64,000 nt of DNA, taken from Alistipes sp. Lineage in GTDB: Bacteria > Bacteroidota > Bacteroidia > Bacteroidales > Rikenellaceae. Shown here in pieces: positions 24,755 through 34,943 of this stretch. Every line of letters starts with the position of its first letter. Position 1 is the first letter of the stretch. Location: NCBI GenBank assembly GCA_017555905.1, contig JAFZFP010000008.1, positions 1 through 64,000 on the forward strand, given 5' to 3'. The position numbers and the translations under genes were made by a program. The notes below the pieces were generated by a model. That model was given only the letters and a program-made list of their open reading frames with translations, had not been told where the DNA came from and did no database searches.

Positions 24755-27550
24755 CTACTTTTTACTCCTGAGTTGCTCAATAAACTGCTTTAGATATTGA
24801 CCCGTATAACTCTCCTTGCAGGCCATAACCTCCTCGGGTGTGCCAGCAACCACGACACTACCGCCACCACTACCAGCCTCAGGGCCTAAGTCGATAACCC
24901 AGTCGGCACACTTGATGACATCCATATTATGCTCCACGACCACTACCGTATGTCCTCTTTCGATAAGCAACTCAAAGGCACACAACAAGCGACCAATGTC
25001 GTGGAAATGGAGGCCCGTAGTAGGCTCGTCGAAGATAAACATTATCCTATCGCTACTTCGCTCCTTGGTAAGGAACGAGGCGAGTTTCACACGCTGTGAC
25101 TCACCTCCCGAGAGCGTAGAGGATGATTGGCCGAGTTTCACATAACCCAAACCCACCAACTGCAAGGGGCGGATTCGCTCGACAATACGTCGACAGGTGG
25201 CACTGTCCCTATCCTCCTCGAAGAAAGCGACAGCCTCATCCACAGACATATTCAATATGTCATATATATTCTTTCCGCGGTATTTGACCTCCAGAATCTC
25301 GGATTTGAAGCGCATACCCTTACACACCTCACACTGCAACTCCACGTCGGCCATAAACTGCATACTCACCTTGATAACACCCTCGCCCTCACACTCCTCG
25401 CAACGGCCACCAGGCATATTAAACGAGAAGGCCGTAGGCTGGATGCCCGTGTGTTTGGCGTATGGCTGGTCGGCAAAGAGTTTACGTATCTCGTCGTAGG
25501 CCTTGATATAGGTCACTGGGTTGGAGCGTGTAGATTTGCCGATAGGCGACTGAGAGACCATCTCCACACCGTGCAATAGACGCTTATCGACATCCAAGCC
25601 ATCGTGGTCACCAGGAATAAGCGTAGTCTCCGAGAGGCAACGTCTAAGGGCTGGGTACAACACATCGTCGGCTAACGACGACTTACCCGAGCCAGAGACT
25701 CCCGTAATGCAGGTTAGCACACCCATCGGAATTTCAACATCTATATTTTTGAGGTTGTGGTGTCTAACGCCTCGCAAACGCACCACTCCAGCCGAGGCCC
25801 TACGGCGCTCAGGCACAGGGATACTACGTCGGCCCGTGAGGTAGTCGGCCGTGAGCGAATTCTCTGCCGACTCAATCTCCGAGGCAGGGCCACTAAAGAC
25901 CACCTCGCCACCATTAACACCCGCCTCAGGCCCCATATCCACAATCCAGTCTGCCGCACGCATAACCTCCTCCTCGTGTTCTACGACGATGACCGTATTA
26001 TCCAAGTCTCGCAACTGCTTGAGTACTCCGATAAGGCGGTTCGTATCGCGCGGATGAAGTCCGATGCTCGGCTCATCAAGGATATACATCGAGCCTACGA
26101 GGTTGCTACCCAACGACGTTGATAGGTTAATGCGCTGGGACTCTCCTCCCGAAAGGGTTGCCGAGAGTCGGTCGAGGGTGAGATAGTGCAAACCCACATC
26201 CATCAAGTAGCCGAGGCGATTGCGAATCTCGGTAAGCACACGCTCCGCAGTCTTTGCATCGTACTCGTCGAGGGTAAGGTTGTCGAAGAAGGCGACAAGT
26301 TCGCCAATAGTCATAGAGACCAACTCAGCGATATTCTTACCTCCTACCTTGACATATAGCACCTCCTTGCGTAGGCGAGCGCCACGACACTCAGGGCAAA
26401 GGGTCTTGCCCATATATCTCGATTTGAGAACTCTATATTGAACCTTATGTCGCTGAGTATCAACGTAAGCAAAGAAGTCGTCGATACCTCCGAAATAGTC
26501 GTTACCGTGCCATAACAACTCCCTATCCTCTTCGCTCAGAGCATAATAGGGCGTATGTATCGGAAAACCAAATTTCGAGGAGTTAAGTATGAGGTCATTC
26601 TTCCAGCGACTCATCGTAGCGCCATTCCAGCACGCCACAGCACCATTATAGACACTCTTCGACTTGTCGGGAATCACCAAATCCTCGTCAATACCCGTAA
26701 CCTTGCCATAGCCCTCACATACGGGGCAGGCGCCAAGCGGATTATTGAACGAGAAGAGATGTTCGGTGGGGCGCTCATAGTTGATACCATCCTCGTCGTA
26801 GTGCGACGAAAAACTCTCCACCTTATCGCTGATGACGTGAACAACGCCTGAGCCATAGCCCATAGCACGAGCCACCGAGTCGGTAAGGCGCGAAATGGTG
26901 TCGGCCTCGTGGCGCACGACAACTCGATCCACCACAATCATAATATCCTCAAGCGCCATATCGTCGCTGACCAAAGGCATAAACTGCTCCAGTAGCATAA
27001 CTTCGCCCTTGTAGCGCACCCTATTCACACCATCGCCCATAAGCGTAAGCATACGCTCAATGATGCCCTCGGATTGCTTGAGCAAGAGGGGGGCTGCGAT
27101 AACGAGGCGCGTATCGTCGGCCTTAAGCATTATATGGTCTACGACATCATCGACCTCATAGCAACGTATCTCAAGTCCCGTAACTGGCGAGTAGGTCTTT
27201 CCCACACGCGCAAAGAGGAGTTTGAGGTAGTCGTAAATCTCTGTTGTAGTACCCACCGTAGAGCGTGGGTTACGCGAAATAACCTTCTGCTCGATAGCGA
27301 TAGCGGGGGCAACACCCTCAATCAAATCGACATCTGGTTTCTCCACACGACCCAAGAACTGGCGTGCATAGGCCGAGAGGCTCTCGACATAGCGTCGCTG
27401 GCCCTCAGCAAAGATGGTATCGAAGGCAAGGGTGGACTTTCCCGAGCCCGAAAGACCCGTGACAACAACAAACTTAGAGTGCGGAATCTCCACGTCCACA
27501 CCCTTGAGGTTATGCACCCTCGCACCCTTTATCTTTATCTTGTTATCCAA
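24755..27550 (-). CDS. uvrA: Excinuclease ABC subunit A
   Basis: DNA-damage sensor of nucleotide-excision repair, working with UvrB and UvrC. The 931 residues hold two ABC ATPase modules: Walker [11 protein letters not shown] (about 32-41) and [10 protein letters not shown] (about 625), ABC signatures [11 protein letters not shown] and [11 protein letters not shown], and zinc-binding cysteine pairs CPVC, CPEC, CEEC and CEVC. All expected parts are intact. It lies in a housekeeping operon between the YigZ gene (24 bp upstream) and the M16 protease gene (8 bp downstream). Confidence 0.98.
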   Translation of the reverse strand: MDNKIKIKGARVHNLKGVDVEIPHSKFVVVTGLSGSGKSTLAFDTIFAEGQRRYVESLSAYARQFLGRVEKPDVDLIEGVAPAIAIEQKVISRNPRSTVGTTTEIYDYLKLLFARVGKTYSPVTGLEIRCYEVDDVVDHIMLKADDTRLVIAAPLLLKQSEGIIERMLTLMGDGVNRVRYKGEVMLLEQFMPLVSDDMALEDIMIVVDRVVVRHEADTISRLTDSVARAMGYGSGVVHVISDKVESFSSHYDEDGINYERPTEHLFSFNNPLGACPVCEGYGKVTGIDEDLVIPDKSKSVYNGAVACWNGATMSRWKNDLILNSSKFGFPIHTPYYALSEEDRELLWHGNDYFGGIDDFFAYVDTQRHKVQYRVLKSRYMGKTLCPECRGARLRKEVLYVKVGGKNIAELVSMTIGELVAFFDNLTLDEYDAKTAERVLTEIRNRLGYLMDVGLHYLTLDRLSATLSGGESQRINLSTSLGSNLVGSMYILDEPSIGLHPRDTNRLIGVLKQLRDLDNTVIVVEHEEEVMRAADWIVDMGPEAGVNGGEVVFSGPASEIESAENSLTADYLTGRRSIPVPERRRASAGVVRLRGVRHHNLKNIDVEIPMGVLTCITGVSGSGKSSLADDVLYPALRRCLSETTLIPGDHDGLDVDKRLLHGVEMVSQSPIGKSTRSNPVTYIKAYDEIRKLFADQPYAKHTGIQPTAFSFNMPGGRCEECEGEGVIKVSMQFMADVELQCEVCKGMRFKSEILEVKYRGKNIYDILNMSVDEAVAFFEEDRDSATCRRIVERIRPLQLVGLGYVKLGQSSSTLSGGESQRVKLASFLTKERSSDRIMFIFDEPTTGLHFHDIGRLLCAFELLIERGHTVVVVEHNMDVIKCADWVIDLGPEAGSGGGSVVVAGTPEEVMACKESYTGQYLKQFIEQLRSKK

Positions 27551-27574
27551 CCCTTCAACTCTTTACTCTAAAAA

Positions 27575-28183
27575 TTACTCCTCGACGACCTCCACCGTAG
27601 CGCCCTCAACCTTCTCCAAGCGACCTATAAGTTGCTCGGAATCACCCTCACGGATGGTGAGGGTCATAGTGCAGAGGTTATCGAACTGCTGATCGACGAT
27701 GCGCGGTTGCATATCCTTGACGATGCGCATAACATCGTTCATCGCCATATACGAGAACGACACATTGATACGCACATCTACCGTGCACTCAACAATCTCG
27801 CACTCCGACAATACCAAGGCCGTAGACTCCTTATAGGCAGCGATAAGACCTGGCACACCGAGTTTCGTACCTCCGAAGTAGCGCACAACGACCACCAAGC
27901 AGTTGGTGACCTCCTGCGAGAGCAACTGGCCAAGGATTGGCTTTCCCGCCGTAGAGGAGGGTTCACCATCGTCATTAGCCCTAAAATGCTCGCCCTGAGG
28001 ACCCAAACGCCAAGCGTAGCAGTGGTGTGTAGCATCGAACCACCTCTTGCGCAACGCATCGAGATACTCCTTGATCTCCTCCTCGCTCTCGACGGGGTAG
28101 GCATAGACAAGGAACTTGCTACTTAGTTGGCGGTAGGTGGTCTCCGCAGCCCGCGCTATGGTCTTATAACTATCCTTCGACAC
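27575..28183 (-). CDS. YigZ/IMPACT-family protein
   Basis: Cytosolic protein of 202 residues. The N-terminal UPF0029/IMPACT domain carries the signature A-x-H-x2-YAW ([11 protein letters not shown]), [14 protein letters not shown] and [16 protein letters not shown]; the C-terminal 60 residues form a second small domain. YigZ relatives are linked to translation, and the eukaryotic IMPACT protein to control of Gcn2; the bacterial role is not settled. It lies between lepB (19 bp) and uvrA. Confidence 0.92.
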   Translation of the reverse strand: MSKDSYKTIARAAETTYRQLSSKFLVYAYPVESEEEIKEYLDALRKRWFDATHHCYAWRLGPQGEHFRANDDGEPSSTAGKPILGQLLSQEVTNCLVVVVRYFGGTKLGVPGLIAAYKESTALVLSECEIVECTVDVRINVSFSYMAMNDVMRIVKDMQPRIVDQQFDNLCTMTLTIREGDSEQLIGRLEKVEGATVEVVEE

Positions 28184-28202
28184 AACGACAACTGCTTAAA
28201 AA

Positions 28203-29693
28203 TTACTCGATTGAGGTAAATATTCTATTCCAACGGACTCCCGTACCTGCAGGATCTACCGAGAACCATATATACGAGGCCTTACCCACGATGTGGTCCT
28301 CTGGGACAAAGCCCCAGAAGCGAGAATCCAACGAGCCGTGGCGGTTGTCACCCATCATAAAGTAGTAGTCCCTCAAGAAGGTATATGTCGTAGCGAGTTG
28401 GCCATCGATGTAGATACCATCCTCCTTACGCTCCACCAGACGCTGCTCATAGACCTCGATACAGCGACCATACATCGCCATATTATCCTCCGTAAGTTCT
28501 ATCACACCACCCGCCTTTGGCACCCAGATAGGGCCCATATCGTCAAGGGTCCAGAAGGGCTTGATACCCTCCTTATGTGGGATGAGCGCACTGCCATAGA
28601 CCGCACCACCAATCTTATGCAGGCGGTAGCGTGTGGTATCGGCATAGACTCCCAACTCGTCATCCGTAACAGGCATCTCAAGGTACTCGCCCGTGAGGTT
28701 GTCGATACCCATCTTAAGGGGTCGAGAGGTGTAGTCGTTATAGTAGATATACTGACGCTTAGGCACATAGGCCTCCTCTACGCCATTGGTATAGACCGTG
28801 CCATTGATGATCTGGAGCGTATCGCCAGGCATAGCGACACAGCGCTTAATATAGTTCTCCTTCTTATCCATCGGGCGCACAGCGATAGTGTAGTCCTCAG
28901 CGAGTCGCTTGCGACGCTCGGCAACCGTAGCACCCAACTGCTTCTCACGCAGCAACTCATAGTAACTTGTTGCGGGCATCTCCATAACCACGGTATCTCC
29001 CTCAGGGAAGTTGAACACCACAACGTCGCCACGCTCAATCTGGCCAGTACCAGCCAAACGACGGTAAGAGCGCTCCCACACCGTGCTAAACGAAGGCTTA
29101 GTGTCGTTCATCGGCATAGTGTTATGCACAAAGGGGAACGACAGTGGGGTCATTGGCACACGTGGGCCATACGTAACCTTGTTCACAAGGATATAGTCTC
29201 CAGCCAAGAGCGTACTCTCCATAGAGCCTGTGGGGATAACATACATCTGAAACCAATAGGTCTGTATCAGCGTAGCCACCACCGTAGCAAAGACAATGGC
29301 ATTTACCCAACCATAGACCCACTCATAGGCCTTGGTCATACTCTTTAGTTCGCTCCACAAGGCAATGGCCAAGCATACGACGAAGGTGATGATGAAGGGA
29401 AACTCCCATCTAAAGAGCAACATATTGGCGATACAGCCCACCACAACGGCAAAGACCAACGAACACCATACGGCCCACAACACACGCCACCAACCATAGC
29501 GCTCCGACATACGCTCGTGGAAGCGACGAATATTATGTCCTACGTAGATGTCGTAGATGAGTGGCAACGCCACAATTAAAGACCACCACGCTCCATACCA
29601 CACAGCAAAGAGGCCAACGACAATGGCAACGGCCACCGCCTTGAACCAGTCGCTGCTAAAGAAGGCCCCTATCTTATTAAAAAACTCTTTCAT
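28203..29693 (-). CDS. lepB: Signal peptidase I
   Basis: Membrane serine protease that removes signal peptides from exported proteins. From the ATG at 29693 it has 496 residues. The catalytic serine is Ser157 in IPTGSMESTLLAGD, and the general base is Lys283 in ENYIKRCVAMPGD; box E follows with MMGDNRHGSLDSRFWGFV. Before the serine lie about 150 residues with four or five membrane segments, more than in E. coli LepB, a form common in Bacteroidetes. A non-ATG extension upstream (to 29705) was not used. It follows dapB by 21 bp. Confidence 0.95.
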   Translation of the reverse strand: MKEFFNKIGAFFSSDWFKAVAVAIVVGLFAVWYGAWWSLIVALPLIYDIYVGHNIRRFHERMSERYGWWRVLWAVWCSLVFAVVVGCIANMLLFRWEFPFIITFVVCLAIALWSELKSMTKAYEWVYGWVNAIVFATVVATLIQTYWFQMYVIPTGSMESTLLAGDYILVNKVTYGPRVPMTPLSFPFVHNTMPMNDTKPSFSTVWERSYRRLAGTGQIERGDVVVFNFPEGDTVVMEMPATSYYELLREKQLGATVAERRKRLAEDYTIAVRPMDKKENYIKRCVAMPGDTLQIINGTVYTNGVEEAYVPKRQYIYYNDYTSRPLKMGIDNLTGEYLEMPVTDDELGVYADTTRYRLHKIGGAVYGSALIPHKEGIKPFWTLDDMGPIWVPKAGGVIELTEDNMAMYGRCIEVYEQRLVERKEDGIYIDGQLATTYTFLRDYYFMMGDNRHGSLDSRFWGFVPEDHIVGKASYIWFSVDPAGTGVRWNRIFTSIE

Positions 29694-29714
29694 AGCGTTT
29701 CTCAAAATTTTAGA

Positions 29715-30425
29715 CTACAACAGGTTATCCATAGTATGCACACCCTGCTTATCGCTCAGATACTCACCCGCAATAACGGCTCCGAGAGCCAAGGCACGAC
29801 GGTTCGTAATCGAGTGCTTCAACTGCAAAACATCGTCTGCCGAGGTGTAGGTAATGGTGTGGATACCAGGAACCATACCCTCTCTGAATGACTCAATCTC
29901 CAACATCGAGGCATCCGTAGCCTTGTCGTTCACCCAACTGCTCTTGCGGTCGAGATTCTCGATTATACCCTCAGCCAAGGTGATAGCCGTACCACTTGGC
30001 GCATCCTTCTTCCACATATGGTGGGTCTCCTCGACACGCACCTCATACTCCGAATAGGGATTCATCAACTCGGCCAAACGACGATTTATGCGAAACATAA
30101 TGTTTACGCCAATCGAGAAGTTCGAAGCATAGAAGAGCGCACCACCCTTGCTCTGAGCCAACTCCTCCATCTCCTTGAGGCGAGACAACCAACCCGTAGT
30201 GCCACACACTACACGACCTCCTTCCTGCAACACCTTTGCCACATTATCAGCTGCCGTATCGGGGGTAGTAAACTCAAATGCTACATCCACCTTCGCTATA
30301 TTCTCTGCGGTCAAATCCTCAACATTCGACTCATCAACAACCAACTCAACATTATGACCACGCTCCACAAGGATTCGCTCAATCTCGCGACCCATTTTAC
30401 CGTGTCCTATAATTGCACATTTCAT
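29715..30425 (-). CDS. dapB: 4-hydroxy-tetrahydrodipicolinate reductase
   Basis: DapB reduces hydroxy-tetrahydrodipicolinate with NAD(P)H in the diaminopimelate/lysine pathway, needed for peptidoglycan. The 236 residues begin with the nucleotide loop MKCAIIGHGKMGREIERIL. The catalytic region EETHHMWKKDAPSGTA (about 129-144) contains the His pair, Lys and the substrate-binding SGTA. It heads the leftward operon dapB-lepB-yigZ-uvrA-M16-OMT. A near-consensus TATCTTTA lies just upstream (30456-30463), but I see no -33 element. Confidence 0.96.
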   Translation of the reverse strand: MKCAIIGHGKMGREIERILVERGHNVELVVDESNVEDLTAENIAKVDVAFEFTTPDTAADNVAKVLQEGGRVVCGTTGWLSRLKEMEELAQSKGGALFYASNFSIGVNIMFRINRRLAELMNPYSEYEVRVEETHHMWKKDAPSGTAITLAEGIIENLDRKSSWVNDKATDASMLEIESFREGMVPGIHTITYTSADDVLQLKHSITNRRALALGAVIAGEYLSDKQGVHTMDNLL

Positions 30426-30507
30426 ACTCCTATTTCATTTAGATAAATAACGCGGTAAAGATAGTAAAAATTTTGGAAAGGATGTAGCCACTCTCCCATA
30501 TTTTGCA

Positions 30508-30515
30508 TATCTTTG
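30508..30515 (+). promoter_or_regulatory. Candidate -7 element of the amidase/BASS operon
   Basis: TATCTTTG ends 17 bp before the ATG at 30533, implying a leader of only about 10-12 bases. No clear -33 box is seen. Confidence 0.5.
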
Positions 30516-30532
30516 GACGTTCGTTTTATGCT

Positions 30533-33517
30533 ATGAGAAGATATATACTTTACAACATATTGGCTTTAGCCACTTTAGTACTTTTTTCACTACCCCTCAC
30601 CGCCCAGAGCAAGTTACCTAAGTCGGTGAGCGACTCAATATGCGTTGCCCTACGCCGCATCACCCTGGAGGAGGTGGCAGGTAGTTATATCAAGGTCGAG
30701 AGTGTTCGTCTGCGCCAGCGTGGCAAGAGCGACGTGGTGGAGGTGCGTACCTCAGCGGAGTTGGCCTACTACCCTATGCGCCCCAACAACATCGACAAAC
30801 TCTACGATGCCGTGCGCAAGATGCTCCCCGAGAAGTACCGCAACCACACGATACTTATCTACTCCGACGGACAACTAATCGATAACCTCACTCCGCAATA
30901 CTACCGCAAGAGCGAGGGCGATCGCAGTTTCACAAACGAGGTGACGACACCGCTTATCACCCGAGAGAGCGCCCTTTCGCAACCCACCAAGGGCCTAACA
31001 AACAGACATATAGCCCTCTGGCAGAGCCACGGTAGATACTTCAAGCAGACAGCGAATATGTGGAGTTGGCAACGTTCACGCCTCTGGGAGACGGTCGAGG
31101 ATCTATACACTCAGGGCTATGTACTACCCTACCTCGTACCTATGCTGGAGCGTGCGGGTGCTTCGGTGCTTCTGCCCCGTGAGCGCAGTGTGCAACTCCA
31201 GGAGTTAATCATCGACAACGACAAGGGCATCGAGGAACACCCCTACAGCGAGCATAACGGAAAGCACCGCTGGGAGCGTGGCACAAAGGGCTTCGCACAC
31301 CTCAACCACACCTACCCCACGGGCCACAACCCCTTCTTGGATGGCACTGTGCGTCAGACAAAGAGTGCAACCGAGGGCGACACACCCAGTTGGATATACT
31401 GGGGTGGCAAAATCGAGAAGAGTGGCATCTACAGCGTCTATGTGTCGTATGCCACCACCGACGAAAGTGTTAGCGATGCTCACTACGTCGTTCACGCCTC
31501 GGGAGGTGACCGCACCTTTAGGGTAAACCAAAGGATGGGAGGTGCAATGTGGGTCTGCTTAGGAGATTTCTTTTTCGAGGCTGGCAACCACTCTAAACTA
31601 ATAAGCCTCAGCAACATATCGAGCCAAGAGGGTATCGTCACTGCGGATGCGGTAAAGATTGGTGGAGGTATGGGAAACATACGTCGTAGCGTAGACCCTT
31701 CGCTCAGGGTCGAGGGCGAGGAGTATGAGGAGACGACGAGCGGCTACCCCCGTTTCACCGAGGGCGCACGCTACTGGTTGCAGTGGTCGGGATTCGACAC
31801 GAATGTCTATTCGGCAAAGGATAATCTCGACGACTACAAGGAGGATTATATGTCGCGTGCCCACTGGGTAAATGCCCTTATGGGAGGTAGCAAACACCTC
31901 TGCGACGAGGAGGGTAAAAACATCCCCGTAGACCTCGCCTTTGCCTTCCATTCGGACGCTGGCGTTCGCCTCAACGACGACGTTATCGGAACACTCGGCA
32001 TCTACTCCACAAAAGAGAATCACGGAGAGTTCGACGATGACATATCACGTCTCCGCTCACGCGACCTTACCGACCTGATAATGACGCAGATAGTCGATGA
32101 CGTAAGGGCTAAATATGAGCCTCAGTGGGTACGTCGCGGAATGTGGAACAGAGCCTACTACGAGGCGCGAATACCTGCCTGCCCAACGATGCTTTTGGAG
32201 TTATTGTCACACCAGAATTTTGCAGATATGCGCTACGGTCTCGACCCTCAATTTAGGTTCGATATCAGCCGTGCGGTATATAAGGGAATGTTGCGCTACT
32301 TGTCGAGCCAGTATGATGTCGCATACGTCGTAGCACCACTCCCAATCAATAGTTTTGCCATCGACCTCAACGGCTCAACAGCAAGGCTTAGTTGGCAACC
32401 TACCGCCGACCCCTTGGAGCCTACAGCGACTGCGGACTACTACATTTTATATACGCGCGTGGGAGATTCGGGATTCGACTGCGGAAAGCGTATCGAGGGC
32501 ACATCCACCACCATAGAACTACACGAGGGCAAGGAGTATAGTTTCCGTGTTACGGCAGTAAATAGCGGAGGTGAAAGTTTCGATTCCGAAACCCTAAGTG
32601 CTTGTTATTTAAAGCGTAGCAAGGGTACGGTGATGATAGTAAATGGCTTTGACCGCGTAGCAGCACCTATGAGTATGCAGGGCGACTCCATAGCGGGATT
32701 CTTCAACCGTTACGACAGTGGCGTGGCCTACATCGAGGATATATCGTTCATCGGCGAGCAGACTATTTTTGACCGCAAGTTATCTAAGTCCGAGAACGAC
32801 AACTACGCCCTCGGCACATCCTACAACGACTACGAAACAGAGGTTATCGCAGGCAACACCTTCGACTACCCCAAGCTCCACGGCAAGGCGATAAAGGAGG
32901 CTGGATACTCTTTCACCTCAGCCTCGCACAAGGCTGTAGCAGAGGAGTATATATCCCTCACAAAGTACGACATTGTGGACCTTATCCTTGGCAAACAGCG
33001 CTCCACAGCGATAGGTCGTGGCACGTCGGGTTACCACTTCGAGGTACTCCCCGAAGAGTTGCAACAGCCTATAAAAGAGTACACCAAACAGGGAGGTGCG
33101 CTCCTACTCTCGGGAAGTTACATCTTTAGCGACCTCTGGCACTCGCCCACAGCAACAGATGGTGACAGAGCCTTTGCTCAAGAGACTCTACACGCCTCGT
33201 TTGGTGGAAATATGGCCTCACGTACAGGCGAGGTGACGATGCCTTCGACGAAGTTTTCGCGCAAGAAGTTAGAGATAACCTTCAACACCACACCTTCGTC
33301 GGAGATATACCCCGTGGAGTCTCCCGAAGTGGTACTCCCCGTAGGCAAGAGCGCCTATACCATACTGCGCTACGCCCACACGCAACAATCTGCTGGAGTG
33401 GCCTACGATGGTGCATACCGCAGCATCACCCTTGGCTTCCCCTTCGAGACTATCACCGACGGTAAAACGCGCGAGGAGTTGATGAAGCATATAATAAAGT
33501 ATCTTTCAAACAAATAG
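30533..33517 (+). CDS. Secreted N-acetylmuramoyl-L-alanine amidase-like protein with inserted golvesin-like domain and Fn3 domain
   Basis: Large exported protein (994 residues from the ATG at 30533; the promoter overlaps any longer form). Signal peptide about 1-25. An Amidase_3-like fold appears split: the first half has SHG with a candidate zinc His near 166, Glu in LWETVED near 187 and LLPRERS; the second half has AFHSDAG (zinc His near 473) and LLELLSHQNFADM (catalytic Glu candidate, near 560). Between them, about 260-385, lies a golvesin/xanthan-lyase-type carbohydrate-binding domain. An Fn3-like domain follows (about 610-705) and then an unassigned C-terminal region. Such proteins are sometimes labelled xanthan lyase; the metal-site residues favour a cell-wall amidase. 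The BASS gene follows 8 bp later. Confidence 0.7.
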   Translation: MRRYILYNILALATLVLFSLPLTAQSKLPKSVSDSICVALRRITLEEVAGSYIKVESVRLRQRGKSDVVEVRTSAELAYYPMRPNNIDKLYDAVRKMLPEKYRNHTILIYSDGQLIDNLTPQYYRKSEGDRSFTNEVTTPLITRESALSQPTKGLTNRHIALWQSHGRYFKQTANMWSWQRSRLWETVEDLYTQGYVLPYLVPMLERAGASVLLPRERSVQLQELIIDNDKGIEEHPYSEHNGKHRWERGTKGFAHLNHTYPTGHNPFLDGTVRQTKSATEGDTPSWIYWGGKIEKSGIYSVYVSYATTDESVSDAHYVVHASGGDRTFRVNQRMGGAMWVCLGDFFFEAGNHSKLISLSNISSQEGIVTADAVKIGGGMGNIRRSVDPSLRVEGEEYEETTSGYPRFTEGARYWLQWSGFDTNVYSAKDNLDDYKEDYMSRAHWVNALMGGSKHLCDEEGKNIPVDLAFAFHSDAGVRLNDDVIGTLGIYSTKENHGEFDDDISRLRSRDLTDLIMTQIVDDVRAKYEPQWVRRGMWNRAYYEARIPACPTMLLELLSHQNFADMRYGLDPQFRFDISRAVYKGMLRYLSSQYDVAYVVAPLPINSFAIDLNGSTARLSWQPTADPLEPTATADYYILYTRVGDSGFDCGKRIEGTSTTIELHEGKEYSFRVTAVNSGGESFDSETLSACYLKRSKGTVMIVNGFDRVAAPMSMQGDSIAGFFNRYDSGVAYIEDISFIGEQTIFDRKLSKSENDNYALGTSYNDYETEVIAGNTFDYPKLHGKAIKEAGYSFTSASHKAVAEEYISLTKYDIVDLILGKQRSTAIGRGTSGYHFEVLPEELQQPIKEYTKQGGALLLSGSYIFSDLWHSPTATDGDRAFAQETLHASFGGNMASRTGEVTMPSTKFSRKKLEITFNTTPSSEIYPVESPEVVLPVGKSAYTILRYAHTQQSAGVAYDGAYRSITLGFPFETITDGKTREELMKHIIKYLSNK

Positions 33518-33525
33518 AGTTACCG

Positions 33526-34434
33526 ATGGGACTATCCAAACAGACTATTAAAAGTATCGTTATGCCCTTGGCAATGGTCGTGGGAGCGCTCCTATGCCGA
33601 CCTTTAGGGGTGTTGGAAACCTTGACACACAACACACTCACACCGCTGCTCATCGCAGCGATGCTCTTCATCACCTTTTGTCGTGTGGAGTTGCGCTCGA
33701 TGCGCCTTTCGAAGATACATATATGGATGCTCCTGGTGCAGTTCCTCGGCTCTATCCTTGTCTATTACATCACTGCCCCACTCTTGGGCGATGTAGTGGG
33801 TCAGGGTGCAATGATATGTGTGCTTGCACCGATTGCTATGGCTGCGGTAGTGATAGGCGGAATGCTCGGTGCTAATGTTGCTACTATGGTGACTTACAGC
33901 CTATTATGCAACATCGCAACTGCACTTATCGCGCCCTTCATACTCCACCATTTCGGAAATGGCGAGTGTACCTTTATGGATATCTTCTCGCGCGTCGTAC
34001 CTACGTTGGTAGCCCCATTCGTCTTGGCACAACTACTGCGCTGGCTATGGCGCAAAGGGGCGGAATGGGTTACTGCCCACTCCTACCTATCGTTCTATCT
34101 TTGGCTTATATCGTTGGTATTGGTATTGGGACGCACCACAGCATTTATCCTCGACACAGAGGCAAGTCTCCTCATCGAGATAGAACTCGCCCTCGTAGCC
34201 CTACTTTTGTGCTTTGTGCAGTTCGCCATAGGCCGCTGGTTGGGTCGTATGGCTGGCGACGAGGCCGCAGGAGGTCAGTCCGTAGGACAGAAGAACACCA
34301 TCCTTGCGGTGTGGATGTCGCTAAACTTCCTCGACCCAATAGTGTCGATTGCCCCTACGGCATATATCGTATGGCAAAACTTCGTAAATAGTTATCAACT
34401 ATATAGTTACGACAAGAAACAGCGTCGCAAATAG
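33526..34434 (+). CDS. Bile acid:sodium symporter (BASS) family transporter
   Basis: Inner-membrane transporter of 302 residues with about ten hydrophobic segments. Family blocks: CVLAPIAMAAVVIGGMLGAN (about 104-123) with VTYSLLCN after it, and the crossing-helix motif GQKNTILAVWMSLN (near 263) followed by PTAYIVWQNFVNSYQL. BASS proteins move bile acids, pantoate or other organic anions with sodium. Most bacterial members are not proven bile-acid carriers, so the substrate is open; a steroid-reductase operon 20 kb away makes a bile acid worth testing. Co-transcribed with the amidase-like gene. Confidence 0.83.
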   Translation: MGLSKQTIKSIVMPLAMVVGALLCRPLGVLETLTHNTLTPLLIAAMLFITFCRVELRSMRLSKIHIWMLLVQFLGSILVYYITAPLLGDVVGQGAMICVLAPIAMAAVVIGGMLGANVATMVTYSLLCNIATALIAPFILHHFGNGECTFMDIFSRVVPTLVAPFVLAQLLRWLWRKGAEWVTAHSYLSFYLWLISLVLVLGRTTAFILDTEASLLIEIELALVALLLCFVQFAIGRWLGRMAGDEAAGGQSVGQKNTILAVWMSLNFLDPIVSIAPTAYIVWQNFVNSYQLYSYDKKQRRK

Positions 34435-34438
34435 TATA

Positions 34439-34475
34439 GTAATGATGCAAAAAGCGACGCTTTTTGCATCATTAC
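34439..34475. terminator. Perfect-palindrome bidirectional terminator
   Basis: Arms of 18 bp (34439-34456 and 34458-34475) are exact reverse complements around a single central base. The GC core GCG-A-CGC is flanked by five A and five T, so it can stop both the BASS gene and the convergent hypothetical gene. Confidence 0.85.
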
Positions 34476-34492
34476 CAACAGTATCTATATGC

Positions 34493-34837
34493 CTATCTAA
34501 ACTCCTTGTCGTCACCCCATTCGAGCGTAAGTCTAAAGAAGTAGGACCACTCGCCAAACATATAATTATAACTCGACTCATTGCCCACATACAACTTATA
34601 TGGGCCACCGCAGAGGTTGCCACGATTGTTCTTGACATCCACCACAACCTTATCATTATCCAACTCCTTGACTATGACGGTGTGGTCGGGGCTACTCTTC
34701 GATGCCCAATCCACCTTTCCTTTTTTAAGCGCCCATAAAGGCTTGTAGTAGGTAGTCGTACCTCCCATATCCCTTCCTGTGACCTCACACTCCTTAGATG
34801 AACCATCAACAAATTTCAACATCAGACTCCTTGCCAT
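34493..34837 (-). CDS. Hypothetical protein (114 aa)
   Basis: I do not recognise this protein. It has no signal peptide or membrane segment, is hydrophilic and rich in Lys, Asp, Tyr and Trp. Its pattern of short strands (MLKFVDGSSKECEV, HTVIVKELDNDKVVVDV) suggests a small beta-rich fold. The end is FFRLTLEWGDDKEFR. Reading is leftward, toward a shared terminator. Codon use is similar to neighbours, which supports a real gene. Confidence 0.6.
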   Translation of the reverse strand: MARSLMLKFVDGSSKECEVTGRDMGGTTTYYKPLWALKKGKVDWASKSSPDHTVIVKELDNDKVVVDVKNNRGNLCGGPYKLYVGNESSYNYMFGEWSYFFRLTLEWGDDKEFR

Positions 34838-34943
34838 AACTATACGATTTTGAAGTTATCTTCTCTCTGTTCCCGATTATACTAAACAGGGGCATAACAC
34901 CATCGTTACTCCCCCGTCGATTATATCTGCTGTGGCAAGGCCA

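Noticed and set aside
28293-29348. Rightward open frame of 351 codons
   Set aside because: It is antisense to lepB, whose catalytic Ser and Lys motifs are clear; the frame has no recognisable domain.
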